A stretch of DNA of 10,100 nt from Propionibacteriaceae bacterium (lineage in GTDB: Bacteria; Actinomycetota; Actinomycetes; Propionibacteriales; Propionibacteriaceae), in NCBI GenBank assembly GCA_003153855.1, contig PMBM01000095.1, forward strand, positions 5,884 through 15,983. The letters run 5' to 3'. The position numbers and the translations under genes were made by a program. Below are positions 1 through 6,032 of this stretch, in pieces (position 1 is the stretch's first letter; each line of letters starts with the position of its first letter). The notes beneath the pieces are model-generated. The model saw only the letters and a program-made list of their open reading frames with translations. It had not been told where the DNA came from and searched no databases.

Positions 1-812
<812 letters not shown>

Positions 813-816
<4 letters not shown>

Positions 817-1118
817 TCACGCTCTATCTGCGCTGCCGCCTCGCGACGACCCGCGAGGCGGTGGAGGAGTTCTTCGCGAGAGCCAGGAGCACGTACGAGG
901 CGCCCGGCGGCATCACCGCTCACCTCCAGTGGAGCCTCAGCGACGCGTCGAGCTTCGTCGAGGTGTTCGAGTACACAGATCGCGACACGTACGACGCCGA
1001 CCAGCTGAGGGTCGCGGAGGATCCGGCCATGCGAGCGCTCATCGCCGAGTGGCACACCCACCTTGCCGCCCCGCCCGTCGTGGAGCCGTTCCAGGAGGCT
1101 GTCCTTCCGACGAGGTGA
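813..1118 (+). CDS. Small putative dimeric alpha/beta-barrel (ABM-like) protein, 101 aa
   Basis: This frame is open well upstream, but the GTG at 813 overlaps the stop codon of the aldo/keto reductase (GTGA) and gives a compact protein beginning MITLYLRCRLA, so I chose it. The 101-residue product has the look of a small ferredoxin-like or antibiotic-biosynthesis-monooxygenase fold: an N-terminal beta strand, a helix rich in E, F and R, a strand around HLQWSLSD, then the strand SFVEVFEYTD followed by a helix ending in IAEWHTHL. Members of this fold act as small monooxygenases, dimerisation modules or proteins of unknown role. No catalytic residue can be named. The 4-base overlap implies translational coupling with the reductase, so it may act in the same pathway. 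Function is inferred from overall pattern only. Confidence 0.72.
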
Positions 1119-1126
1119 TGCCGGTG

Positions 1127-1153
1127 TCCATCGATACGCGGCTTATGGACGCC
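1127..1153 (-). repeat. Degenerate intergenic repeat, copy 1 (minus orientation)
   Basis: Read on the minus strand this copy contains CCATAAGCCG, a 4-base variable part and TCGATGGA. It nearly mirrors copy 3 at 1211-1236, so the two could pair as a long hairpin with copy 2 inside the loop. It starts 9 bases after the stop of the small barrel gene. Confidence 0.7.
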
Positions 1154-1177
1154 ATGCCGATCGCGCCGACTGACTGA

Positions 1178-1201
1178 TCCATCGAAGCTCGGGTTGTGGC
1201 G
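1178..1201 (-). repeat. Degenerate intergenic repeat, copy 2 (minus orientation)
   Basis: On the minus strand this copy reads CCACAACCCG, a short variable part and TCGATGGA. It is the most divergent copy in its left half but keeps the conserved right end. Confidence 0.55.
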
Positions 1202-1210
1202 TGTGGATGG

Positions 1211-1236
1211 GGCGCCATAAGCCGATTCTCGATGGA
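1211..1236 (+). repeat. Degenerate intergenic repeat, copy 3 (plus orientation)
   Basis: On the plus strand this copy reads CCATAAGCCG, four variable bases and TCGATGGA. It is the inverted partner of copy 1. Confidence 0.7.
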
Positions 1237-1266
1237 CAAGCCCTGCGGTGGCTCGGCGACACCCCC

Positions 1267-1287
1267 CAATAAGCCACGTTTCGATGG
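1267..1287 (+). repeat. Degenerate intergenic repeat, copy 4 (plus orientation)
   Basis: On the plus strand this copy contains AATAAGCCACG followed by TTTCGATGG. It ends directly against the stop codon of the LacI-family gene (TAA on the minus strand at 1288-1290). Confidence 0.6.
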
Positions 1288-2289
1288 TTACGGCCGGAGC
1301 TGGTACGTGCTCTCGTGGCCAACCATGAGGGTCGTGTCCAGGGTGATCGTCACTGGGTCGTCCGGGCCTCCGCCGCTGAGCCGCTGCAGCAGAAGCTCGG
1401 CGGCCTCGGTGGCCAGGCTCTCGATGGGTTGCGTGACGAGGGTCGGACGCGGACGGATGAGCCGGGCGAGCTCCAGGTTGTCGAAGCCGACGAGAGCGGG
1501 ACGCAGCTCCTGGCCCAGCTCGTTGAGGGCGATCGTGGCGCCGAGCGTGAGGACATAGTTCGCGCAGACCACAGCCGTCGGAGGGGCGCTGAGGCGGAGG
1601 AGCCGCCGCAGCCCGGTGCAGCCGCCCTCGACGCTCACATGCTCCGGCGTCATGAGCTCGGCGCGGGGGAGGAGCCCGGTCCTGTCCTGCATCGCGTCGC
1701 GGAAGCCCGCGCGACGTTCGCGCATCGTGTACGTGGTGTCGGGGCCCGCGAGCAGGCCGATCGCAGTGTGGCCTGCCGTGACGAGGAGCTGTACGGCCGA
1801 GGCGATCGCGGCGCGGTTGTCGATGACGACCGAGTCCGTACCGGGCATGAGGCGGTCGACCGCGACGACCGGCACGTCACGGTCACGTGCGGCGGCGAGG
1901 AACGAGGTGTCGTCGTCGACGGGGATGACGACGATCCCGTCGACCATCTTCCCCACCAGGAAGCGCATGACGTCGGCCTGGGACTCGGCGTCGCGTCGTG
2001 AGTCGCAGATGATCGTCCCGTACCCCGCCTCGCGAAGCCGTTCCTCTATCCGCGACACGATCGTGGTGTTGAAGGTCGAGGCGAGCTCGTCGAGGATCAC
2101 GCCCACGGTCATGGACCGCCGGCTCCGCAGCCCTCGGGCGACGTTGTTGACCTGGTAGTCGAGCTCGGCGGCAGCCTTCTCGATGAGCTCGCGGTTGGGG
2201 CCGAGGACGTTCCCGCCGTTGTAGTACTTGGAGATCGTCGCGAGCGACAGCCCCGTGATGCGTCGGATGTCCTTGTACGTCGCGACCAC
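1288..2289 (-). CDS. LacI-family transcriptional regulator
   Basis: The frame extends upstream to 2490, but the GTG at 2289 is preceded by a strong AAAGGAGG with 5-base spacing and gives the normal family start (MVATYKDIRRITG) and length, 333 residues. Residues 3-55 form the LacI helix-turn-helix (IRRITGLSLATISKYYNGG) and the hinge helix (NNVARGLRSRRS). The rest is a periplasmic-binding-protein-like sensor domain with typical segments: MTVGVILDE, GKMVDGIVVIP, VPVVAVDR, GLLAGP, TAVVCANYVLTLGA, LVGFDN and TLVTQPIE. Such proteins are cytoplasmic dimers that usually release DNA on binding a sugar or related metabolite. The turn carries YYNGGNVLG rather than the common LNG plus a small residue, a subtype variation. 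A perfect palindrome lies just upstream of the ribosome binding site and suggests autoregulation. It is divergent from the dehydrogenase at 2563, a plausible target. The effector is unknown. Confidence 0.95.
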   Translation of the reverse strand: MVATYKDIRRITGLSLATISKYYNGGNVLGPNRELIEKAAAELDYQVNNVARGLRSRRSMTVGVILDELASTFNTTIVSRIEERLREAGYGTIICDSRRDAESQADVMRFLVGKMVDGIVVIPVDDDTSFLAAARDRDVPVVAVDRLMPGTDSVVIDNRAAIASAVQLLVTAGHTAIGLLAGPDTTYTMRERRAGFRDAMQDRTGLLPRAELMTPEHVSVEGGCTGLRRLLRLSAPPTAVVCANYVLTLGATIALNELGQELRPALVGFDNLELARLIRPRPTLVTQPIESLATEAAELLLQRLSGGGPDDPVTITLDTTLMVGHESTYQLRP

Positions 2290-2294
2290 GTCGG

Positions 2295-2302
2295 CCTCCT
2301 TT
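2295..2302 (-). promoter_or_regulatory. Ribosome binding site that decides the LacI-family start
   Basis: The minus strand reads AAAGGAGG here, 5 bases before the GTG at 2289. It is the best Shine-Dalgarno match near this gene and argues against the 67-codon longer frame starting at 2490, whose extra residues show no family resemblance. Confidence 0.85.
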
Positions 2303-2304
2303 GG

Positions 2305-2316
2305 CGAAACGTTTCG
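2305..2316. promoter_or_regulatory. LacI-type operator, perfect 12-bp palindrome
   Basis: The sequence CGAAACGTTTCG is a perfect inverted repeat with a central CG, the hallmark of LacI/GalR-family operators. It sits 2 bases upstream of the AAAGGAGG of the LacI-family gene, where bound protein would block transcription of that gene. No second copy was found in the 246 bases towards the dehydrogenase start, so control of the divergent gene would have to work from this one site or from sites outside the window. Confidence 0.8.
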
Positions 2317-2562
2317 AACCACTTTTCCAGCGCCGTGCAGGGGTGTCAACCGATCTGACGACAGAGTGCCTCCACGCGGGCACCTCGTACAGGTCGGTCT
2401 CGTCAGGCATCCGTCGCCAGTCGCTGGGGGAACCCATCCAATCAGCGGCACGCCCCGCAGCAGTTCCCGCGCTCGTCGCTGAGACGGCATCCGAAGGCCT
2501 CACGGATCACCCTCGCCGCTGCCTCCGAACTGCCACGATGGGGTGGTCCTAAGGAGACGAGC

Positions 2563-3444
2563 ATGGTGGCGGACGAGATCGTACGAGTCCTGGTTGTCGG
2601 TGCCGGAACGATGGGGCAGCAGATTGCGCTGCAGTGCGCCGGGCACGGCTTGTCGGTCGTCATGCTGGACTCGGACCCTGAGGCCCTGACGCGGGCACGC
2701 GCCCAGCTGACCGGCATGGGAGCCGCACTGGGGAGCGACCCGGCATTCGCCGGGACCGACCTCGTACAGGCCGTCGCAGCGATCACGTACGAGACCGACC
2801 CGGCGACGGCCGCGGCGGACGTCGACCTCGTCTCGGAGTCCGTACCGGAGGACCCAGCCCTCAAGGGCGCCGTGTTCGCCGAGCTCGACAGATGGTGCCC
2901 GGAACGTACGATCTTCGCGAGCAACACGTCGTCGCTGCTGCCCTCCATGTACGCCGAGGCGACCGGCCGTCCCGACCGGTTGGCCGCCCTGCACTTCCAC
3001 CAGCCCGTGTGGTCAGCCAACATCGTCGACGTCATGCCCCATCCCGGCACGTCACCCGAGACGATCGAGACACTGCTCGGGTTGTCGGTACGCATCGGCC
3101 AGATCCCCATCCAGCTCCGCAAGGAGAGCCCCGGCTACGTGTTCAACGCGATGTACAACGCGCTGAACCGCGAGGCGATCACCCTCGCGACCAACGGCGT
3201 CGCGACGATCGAGGACATCGACCTGGCCTGGACGACGGTGACGAAGATGCCGCACGGACCGTTCGGGATGCTCGACTTCGTCGGCATCGACACCGCCTGG
3301 CACATCACGCAGTACTGGGCCACCGTCACCCAGGACCCGCAGCTGCTCGCGAACGCAGCGTGGCTCAAGGGCTACGTCGACACAGGGCGTACCGGCGTCA
3401 AGGCCGGCAAGGGCTTCTACGACTACTCGCCCGCAACAGACTGA
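2563..3444 (+). CDS. 3-hydroxyacyl-CoA dehydrogenase family protein, short form
   Basis: The 293-residue product starts at ATG 2563, preceded by AAGGAG with 6-base spacing. Residues 9-36 form the NAD-binding Rossmann unit (VLVVGAGTMG, with Asp36 closing the second strand). Then come SESVPEDPALK, the SNTSS motif at 120-124, and the C-terminal dimerisation domain with SPGYVFNA, MPHGPFGMLD and GVKAGKGFYDY. The length matches 3-hydroxybutyryl-CoA dehydrogenases and relatives such as L-gulonate 3-dehydrogenase. The catalytic histidine is present (His144), but the usual HFFNP reads HFHQP and the partner glutamate of the VEV segment is Asp156 (NIVDV). The substrate may therefore not be an ordinary acyl-CoA. 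The gene is divergent from a LacI-type regulator, which hints at carbohydrate or sugar-acid metabolism. That last point is inference. Confidence 0.9.
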   Translation: MVADEIVRVLVVGAGTMGQQIALQCAGHGLSVVMLDSDPEALTRARAQLTGMGAALGSDPAFAGTDLVQAVAAITYETDPATAAADVDLVSESVPEDPALKGAVFAELDRWCPERTIFASNTSSLLPSMYAEATGRPDRLAALHFHQPVWSANIVDVMPHPGTSPETIETLLGLSVRIGQIPIQLRKESPGYVFNAMYNALNREAITLATNGVATIEDIDLAWTTVTKMPHGPFGMLDFVGIDTAWHITQYWATVTQDPQLLANAAWLKGYVDTGRTGVKAGKGFYDYSPATD

Positions 3445-3484
3445 TCTCCCCCCCGGCGCCTCGACCGCTTGCTCGGCTCGGACG

Positions 3485-3641
3485 CGTGAGGATGGCCACA
3501 TACGGGCGACGGCCGACGGTGCCCACTCGGCATGCTGCACAGCGTCGGAAGCTCACGGAGCTCTGACACCACCACACGCGGCTTGGGTACCTGCTGGGGG
3601 CAGGAGTCACGCCGCACAGACAGCCCACCCCTTCCCTGGGG
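3485..3641 (+). ncRNA. Candidate structured leader RNA (identity unknown)
   Basis: Several perfectly complementary segments are nested or stacked here. CGTGAG (3485-3490) pairs with CTCACG (3552-3557) and encloses CCGACG (3513-3518) with CGTCGG (3543-3548), which in turn enclose GTGC (3519-3522) with GCAC (3537-3540). A second unit pairs GCGGC (3578-3582) with GCCGC (3611-3615) and encloses CCTGC (3590-3594) with GCAGG (3600-3604). A third pairs CCCC (3628-3631) with GGGG (3638-3641). The run ends about 20 bases before an ORF with an export signal. In actinobacteria, c-di-AMP (ydaO-type) riboswitches precede secreted cell-wall enzymes, and the context is similar, but I could not match the conserved ydaO core. 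GC-rich DNA also yields chance stems, so this is tentative. Confidence 0.28.
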
Positions 3642-3662
3642 AAAGACCACGAGGCACCAGAC

Positions 3663-3923
3663 GTGACGTCCATCACTTCTGTTCCGGCCGAGCGGCACGG
3701 ATCGAGCCGGTCGGTCAGGTCTCTGGCCCGTCGGCACGACCCGGCGCCGCGCCGGATCCCGTGGCGCCCCTCACAGAGCATGGTCCTGGCGGCGGCGGCG
3801 CTCATCGGAATCTTCTCTCTCGGCTGGTTCTCCGCCCTCACCCGGCCTGCGGATGCTGCGGCGGCTGTGTGGTGGAGGCCGGGGGCGATCTTCGGATCGC
3901 CGCAGCGGGCGAGCAGGCGATGA
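3663..3923 (+). CDS. Short hypothetical protein with signal-peptide-like segment, probably truncated
   Basis: The GTG at 3663 opens 86 codons with strong G/C bias at the third position, as in the real genes nearby. The first 37 residues are arginine-rich (RRIPWR near the end), followed by a hydrophobic run beginning MVLAAAALIG and an ADA-AAA stretch resembling a signal peptidase site near residues 63-68. Only about 20 residues would remain after cleavage, too few for a normal exported enzyme. After the TGA at 3921-3923 the same frame stays open for another 43 codons with similar third-position bias. This looks like the 5' end of a secreted-protein gene interrupted by a stop codon, or its decayed remnant. 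A Shine-Dalgarno sequence is weak (ACGAGG about 12 bases upstream). I do not recognise the family. Confidence 0.38.
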   Translation: MTSITSVPAERHGSSRSVRSLARRHDPAPRRIPWRPSQSMVLAAAALIGIFSLGWFSALTRPADAAAAVWWRPGAIFGSPQRASRR

Positions 3924-4179
3924 TGGTTCTCCAGCTCTCCAACGTCGACCGGATCCCGTGGCCTCGCCTTGATCAGGCTGATGGTCGACGGACTCACGTA
4001 CCACCATGACGGCTCCCAGAATGTCTGGCAGGTCAGCCGGTCACGGCGGACCTGAACTGTCACCGGGCCGGGCCGGTCACACTCTCGTAAGCATCAGGTA
4101 AGACCCCTGATCTAGAGCTGCGTCTCCAGCCGGCGTTGAGTTGCGCATGTCCCCAAACACCTTTCTAGGGAGCAGGAAC

Positions 4180-5322
4180 ATGCAGCATCTACGTATCCCC
4201 ATGGTCGTGACGGCCGCCGTGGTCGCCGCCGGGCTGTCCGTCGGCTTCGCGCCGAGCGCATCAGCGTCCACCGAGTCCGACGGTCACGGAGCCGTCTTCG
4301 TCCAGACCGACGACCTGAGCCACAACGCGGTCATCGCCTACGTCCGCACAGCGGACGGACACCTCACGAGAGCAGGCACGTACGCGACGGGCGGTTCAGG
4401 CGCCGCGGAAGCCGGCGCTGTGGTCGACCCGCTCGCCTCCCAAGGTTCCCTCACTCTTGACCGCGCGCACGGTCTGCTGTTCGCCGTGAACGGCGGCAGC
4501 GACACGATCACGGTCTTCGGCGTCGACGGCAGCAAGCTGGTGCGCCGACAGATCCTCTCCAGCCGCGGTGACCTGCCGGTCTCGGTGAGCGTCGTGGGCA
4601 ACCTCGTGTACGTGCTCAACGCTCGCGGCGGTGGCTCCATCACCGGCTATCGGGTGGACGGTCGCCAGGTCGAGCCGCTGTCCGGCTCCACCAGAGCGCT
4701 GAACCTGGCACCCAACGCCAACCCCGAGTTCCTCCAGGCGCCCTCGCAGGTGGCGATCACGCCCGACGGTCGGGACGTGGTCGTCGCGACCAAGACGCAC
4801 GGCACCCTGGTGGTCTTCCCGCTGTCTGACAACGGTCGTCCTGCTTCCACGCCCGTGGTGACACCGTCCGGAACGGTGCCGTTCGCGCTGACGTTCGACC
4901 GCTCCGGCAGCCTGCTCGTCGTCGATGCCACCGGGCACGCCTCCGCGTACAGGGTTGCTCACAACGGCACCCTCGCGCTCGTGTCCACGGTCGGCCCGAC
5001 CGGGCAGGCCGCGGCCTGCTGGACGGTTCTCATCGACGGCAGCCTGTACGCCGCCAACGCGGGATCGAACAGCATCACCGCGTTCAGCGACCACCGTGGG
5101 CAGCTGGCGATCGCCCAAGCCGTCGCAGCGACGACCGGGGCGGGACCGATCGACATGGCGTCGTCCCCGAACGGCCGCTACGTCTACCAGCTGACCGGAG
5201 GGTCCGGCCAGGTCGACGAGTACGTACGAGGCGCCGACGGGTCCCTCACGATGGTCGGCACGGCCGACACCGGACTCGGCGCAGCCGTGGGGAAGCCCCT
5301 CGAGGGCATCGCGGCCAGCTGA
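4180..5322 (+). CDS. Secreted lactonase-like beta-propeller protein
   Basis: I chose ATG 4180 because AGGGAG lies 7 bases upstream and the product then begins with a clean signal peptide: MQHLRIPM, a hydrophobic core, and ASA before Ser30. The alternative TTG at 4141 would add 13 residues ahead of it. The 380-residue protein is built of repeated four-strand blades, with recurring patterns such as LFAVNGGSDTITVF, YVLNARGGGSITGY, LYAANAGSNSITAF and YVYQLTGGSGQVDEY. These are typical of the 6-phosphogluconolactonase-like and YVTN-type seven-bladed propeller families. Cytoplasmic members hydrolyse lactones. This one is predicted to be exported, so it may be a binding or structural propeller rather than a sugar-phosphate lactonase. 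No catalytic residue can be assigned with confidence. A strong hairpin follows the stop, so it is probably transcribed alone. Confidence 0.88.
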   Translation: MQHLRIPMVVTAAVVAAGLSVGFAPSASASTESDGHGAVFVQTDDLSHNAVIAYVRTADGHLTRAGTYATGGSGAAEAGAVVDPLASQGSLTLDRAHGLLFAVNGGSDTITVFGVDGSKLVRRQILSSRGDLPVSVSVVGNLVYVLNARGGGSITGYRVDGRQVEPLSGSTRALNLAPNANPEFLQAPSQVAITPDGRDVVVATKTHGTLVVFPLSDNGRPASTPVVTPSGTVPFALTFDRSGSLLVVDATGHASAYRVAHNGTLALVSTVGPTGQAAACWTVLIDGSLYAANAGSNSITAFSDHRGQLAIAQAVAATTGAGPIDMASSPNGRYVYQLTGGSGQVDEYVRGADGSLTMVGTADTGLGAAVGKPLEGIAAS

Positions 5323-5343
5323 GCAGGAGAAACCCTGAGCGAT

Positions 5344-5369
5344 CGTGCCGGCGCCATCGCGCCGGCACG
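5344..5369 (+). terminator. Hairpin terminator after the lactonase-like gene
   Basis: A perfect 10-bp stem (CGTGCCGGCG pairing with CGCCGGCACG) with a 6-base loop lies 22 bases after the TGA at 5320-5322. There is no T-run, as is common for actinobacterial terminators. It separates the propeller gene from the acetyltransferase. Confidence 0.75.
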
Positions 5370-5420
5370 GTCCGCGTCCGGACGCTCGCAGTCGTGGGGG
5401 AGTGGCCTCGAAGGCACGGG

Positions 5421-5426
5421 TAGCGT
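5421..5426 (+). promoter_or_regulatory. Possible -10 element of a leaderless acetyltransferase transcript
   Basis: TAGCGT fits the actinobacterial TANNNT -10 pattern and lies 7 bases before the GTG at 5434. No convincing -35 hexamer was seen at the usual spacing, so the assignment is tentative. Confidence 0.4.
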
Positions 5427-5433
5427 GGTGAGT

Positions 5434-5907
5434 GTGGCTGTCACGATCCGTACCGCCCGAGTCGACGAGCTCGAGAGCCTGGAGGCCCTGCAACGGAGGG
5501 CGTCGCTGGCGAATCCCGGCGACCGCGAGGCGATCCTCGCTCATCCCGAGGCGATCGTGATCCCGCTCAACCAGCTCACCGACGGCCAGGTCTTCGTGGC
5601 CGAGAGCGACGGGTCCCTGCTCGGGTTCTCCGCCGTCCTCGACCGCGAGGACGGCCAGACCGAGCTGGACGGGCTGTTCGTCGAGCCATCGCTGTGGAGG
5701 GCTGGGGTGGGACGGCTGCTCGTCGAGCGTGCGAAGAGCTACGGGCATGATCACGCCGCCGTCTGGTTGCACGTCGTCGGGAATCCCCATGCCGAAGGGT
5801 TCTACGAAGCGTGTGGATTCGTCACGTACGGCTCGCAGCAGACCGAGTTCGGGCCGGGGCTCCTGATGCGTGCCGCAGTCGGCCCTCGCGGTGGAGGGGC
5901 CACCTGA
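5434..5907 (+). CDS. GNAT-family N-acetyltransferase
   Basis: The 157-residue product has the GNAT fold: an N-terminal strand (AVTIRTARVDELESL), a central strand GQVFVAESDGSLLGFSAVLD, then motif A with LDGLFVEPSLWRAGVGRLLVERA, where R89-A90-G91-V92-G93-R94 forms the acetyl-CoA pyrophosphate loop. Motif B follows with VWLHVVGNPHAEGFYEACGF. Such enzymes transfer an acetyl group from acetyl-CoA to an amine; the acceptor here is unknown. Three in-frame GTG codons compete (5425, 5428, 5434). I prefer 5434 because it gives the usual family start and because TAGCGT at 5421-5426 could be a -10 element placing the transcript start at about 5433, which would make the message leaderless. If that promoter is not real, 5425 is the likely start, with GAAGG 10 bases upstream. 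Confidence 0.88.
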   Translation: MAVTIRTARVDELESLEALQRRASLANPGDREAILAHPEAIVIPLNQLTDGQVFVAESDGSLLGFSAVLDREDGQTELDGLFVEPSLWRAGVGRLLVERAKSYGHDHAAVWLHVVGNPHAEGFYEACGFVTYGSQQTEFGPGLLMRAAVGPRGGGAT

Positions 5908-5940
5908 ATCCCCCGGCCTGACGTCGCCGCGGTCGCTCAG

Positions 5941-5969
5941 GGCGCCCACTCGAGGAGCGCGGGGGCGCC
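5941..5969 (+). terminator. Possible terminator hairpin after the acetyltransferase
   Basis: GGCGCCC (5941-5947) can pair with GGGCGCC (5963-5969) around a 15-base loop, 33 bases after the acetyltransferase stop. The stem is short and the loop large, so it is weaker than the hairpin at 5344-5369. Confidence 0.4.
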
Positions 5970-6015
5970 GTGCGATGGGCATCAGCCTGCCCCGGTGGCG
6001 GCATCCGCCGGAAGT

Positions 6016-6027
6016 TACGGTACCGTA
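6016..6027. promoter_or_regulatory. 12-bp palindrome overlapping the likely promoter of the flavoenzyme gene
   Basis: TACGGTACCGTA is a perfect inverted repeat ending 5 bases before the ATG at 6033. Its right half contains TACCGT (6021-6026), which fits the TANNNT -10 pattern and would place the transcript start at or next to that ATG. A protein bound here would block transcription. The sequence has the style of TetR-family operators; no TetR gene lies in the window, so the regulator would be encoded elsewhere. Confidence 0.6.
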
Positions 6028-6032
6028 GGTTC

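Larger units (their letters stand above)
3445..4179. other. 735-base stretch without a secure gene
   Basis: Between the dehydrogenase stop and the lactonase start I see three things. First, a cluster of nested inverted repeats from about 3485 to 3641 (listed separately). Second, a short ORF with a signal-peptide-like segment at 3663-3923, whose frame stays open after its TGA up to 4055. Third, an inverted repeat ATCAGG, 7 bases, CCTGAT at 4093-4111, which may be an operator or part of the lactonase promoter region. A 221-codon minus-strand frame spans most of this stretch, but its composition is arginine- and cysteine-rich without any recognisable motif, so I treat it as a shadow. No promoter for the lactonase gene could be defined. 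Confidence 0.6.

Noticed and set aside
1127..1287. CRISPR array
   Set aside because: The four repeats are degenerate, lie in both orientations and have irregular spacing of about 10 to 30 bases, with no cas gene nearby.
1315..2001. A 228-codon plus-strand open frame across the LacI-family gene
   Set aside because: It is antisense to a confidently recognised regulator and has no recognisable motif. Long antisense frames are expected at this GC content.
2317..2562. A promoter or second operator for the dehydrogenase gene
   Set aside because: I looked for TANNNT elements with suitable spacing and for another CGAAACGTTTCG-like site and found nothing convincing in this interval.
2442..3122. A 226-codon minus-strand frame over the dehydrogenase start
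   Set aside because: It overlaps the Rossmann-domain coding region of a clear gene and is rich in Ser, Arg and Ala without structure.
3578..3660. A firm c-di-AMP (ydaO) riboswitch call
   Set aside because: Position and some stems are suggestive, but I could not find the conserved core sequences of that class, so only a generic structured leader is reported.
3398..4063. A 221-codon minus-strand frame covering most of the gene-poor stretch
   Set aside because: It looked like a candidate for the empty region, but the translation is rich in Arg and Cys with no domain, has no good ribosome binding site, and runs into the dehydrogenase gene.
4056..4085. GC-rich CCGGGCCGGGCCGG stretch as a terminator
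   Set aside because: The flanking GGTCAC-like sequences are mostly direct rather than inverted, leaving only a 5-bp stem.
4396..5982. A 528-codon minus-strand open frame
   Set aside because: It lies antisense to the lactonase-like and acetyltransferase genes, both with clear motifs and starts. Its composition is that of a GC-rich shadow frame (Arg, Gly, Asp, His) without any domain.
5970..6032. Upstream extension of the flavoenzyme starting at 5970
   Set aside because: The extra 21 residues are basic and unlike the family, and they would be encoded across the palindromic promoter at 6016-6027.
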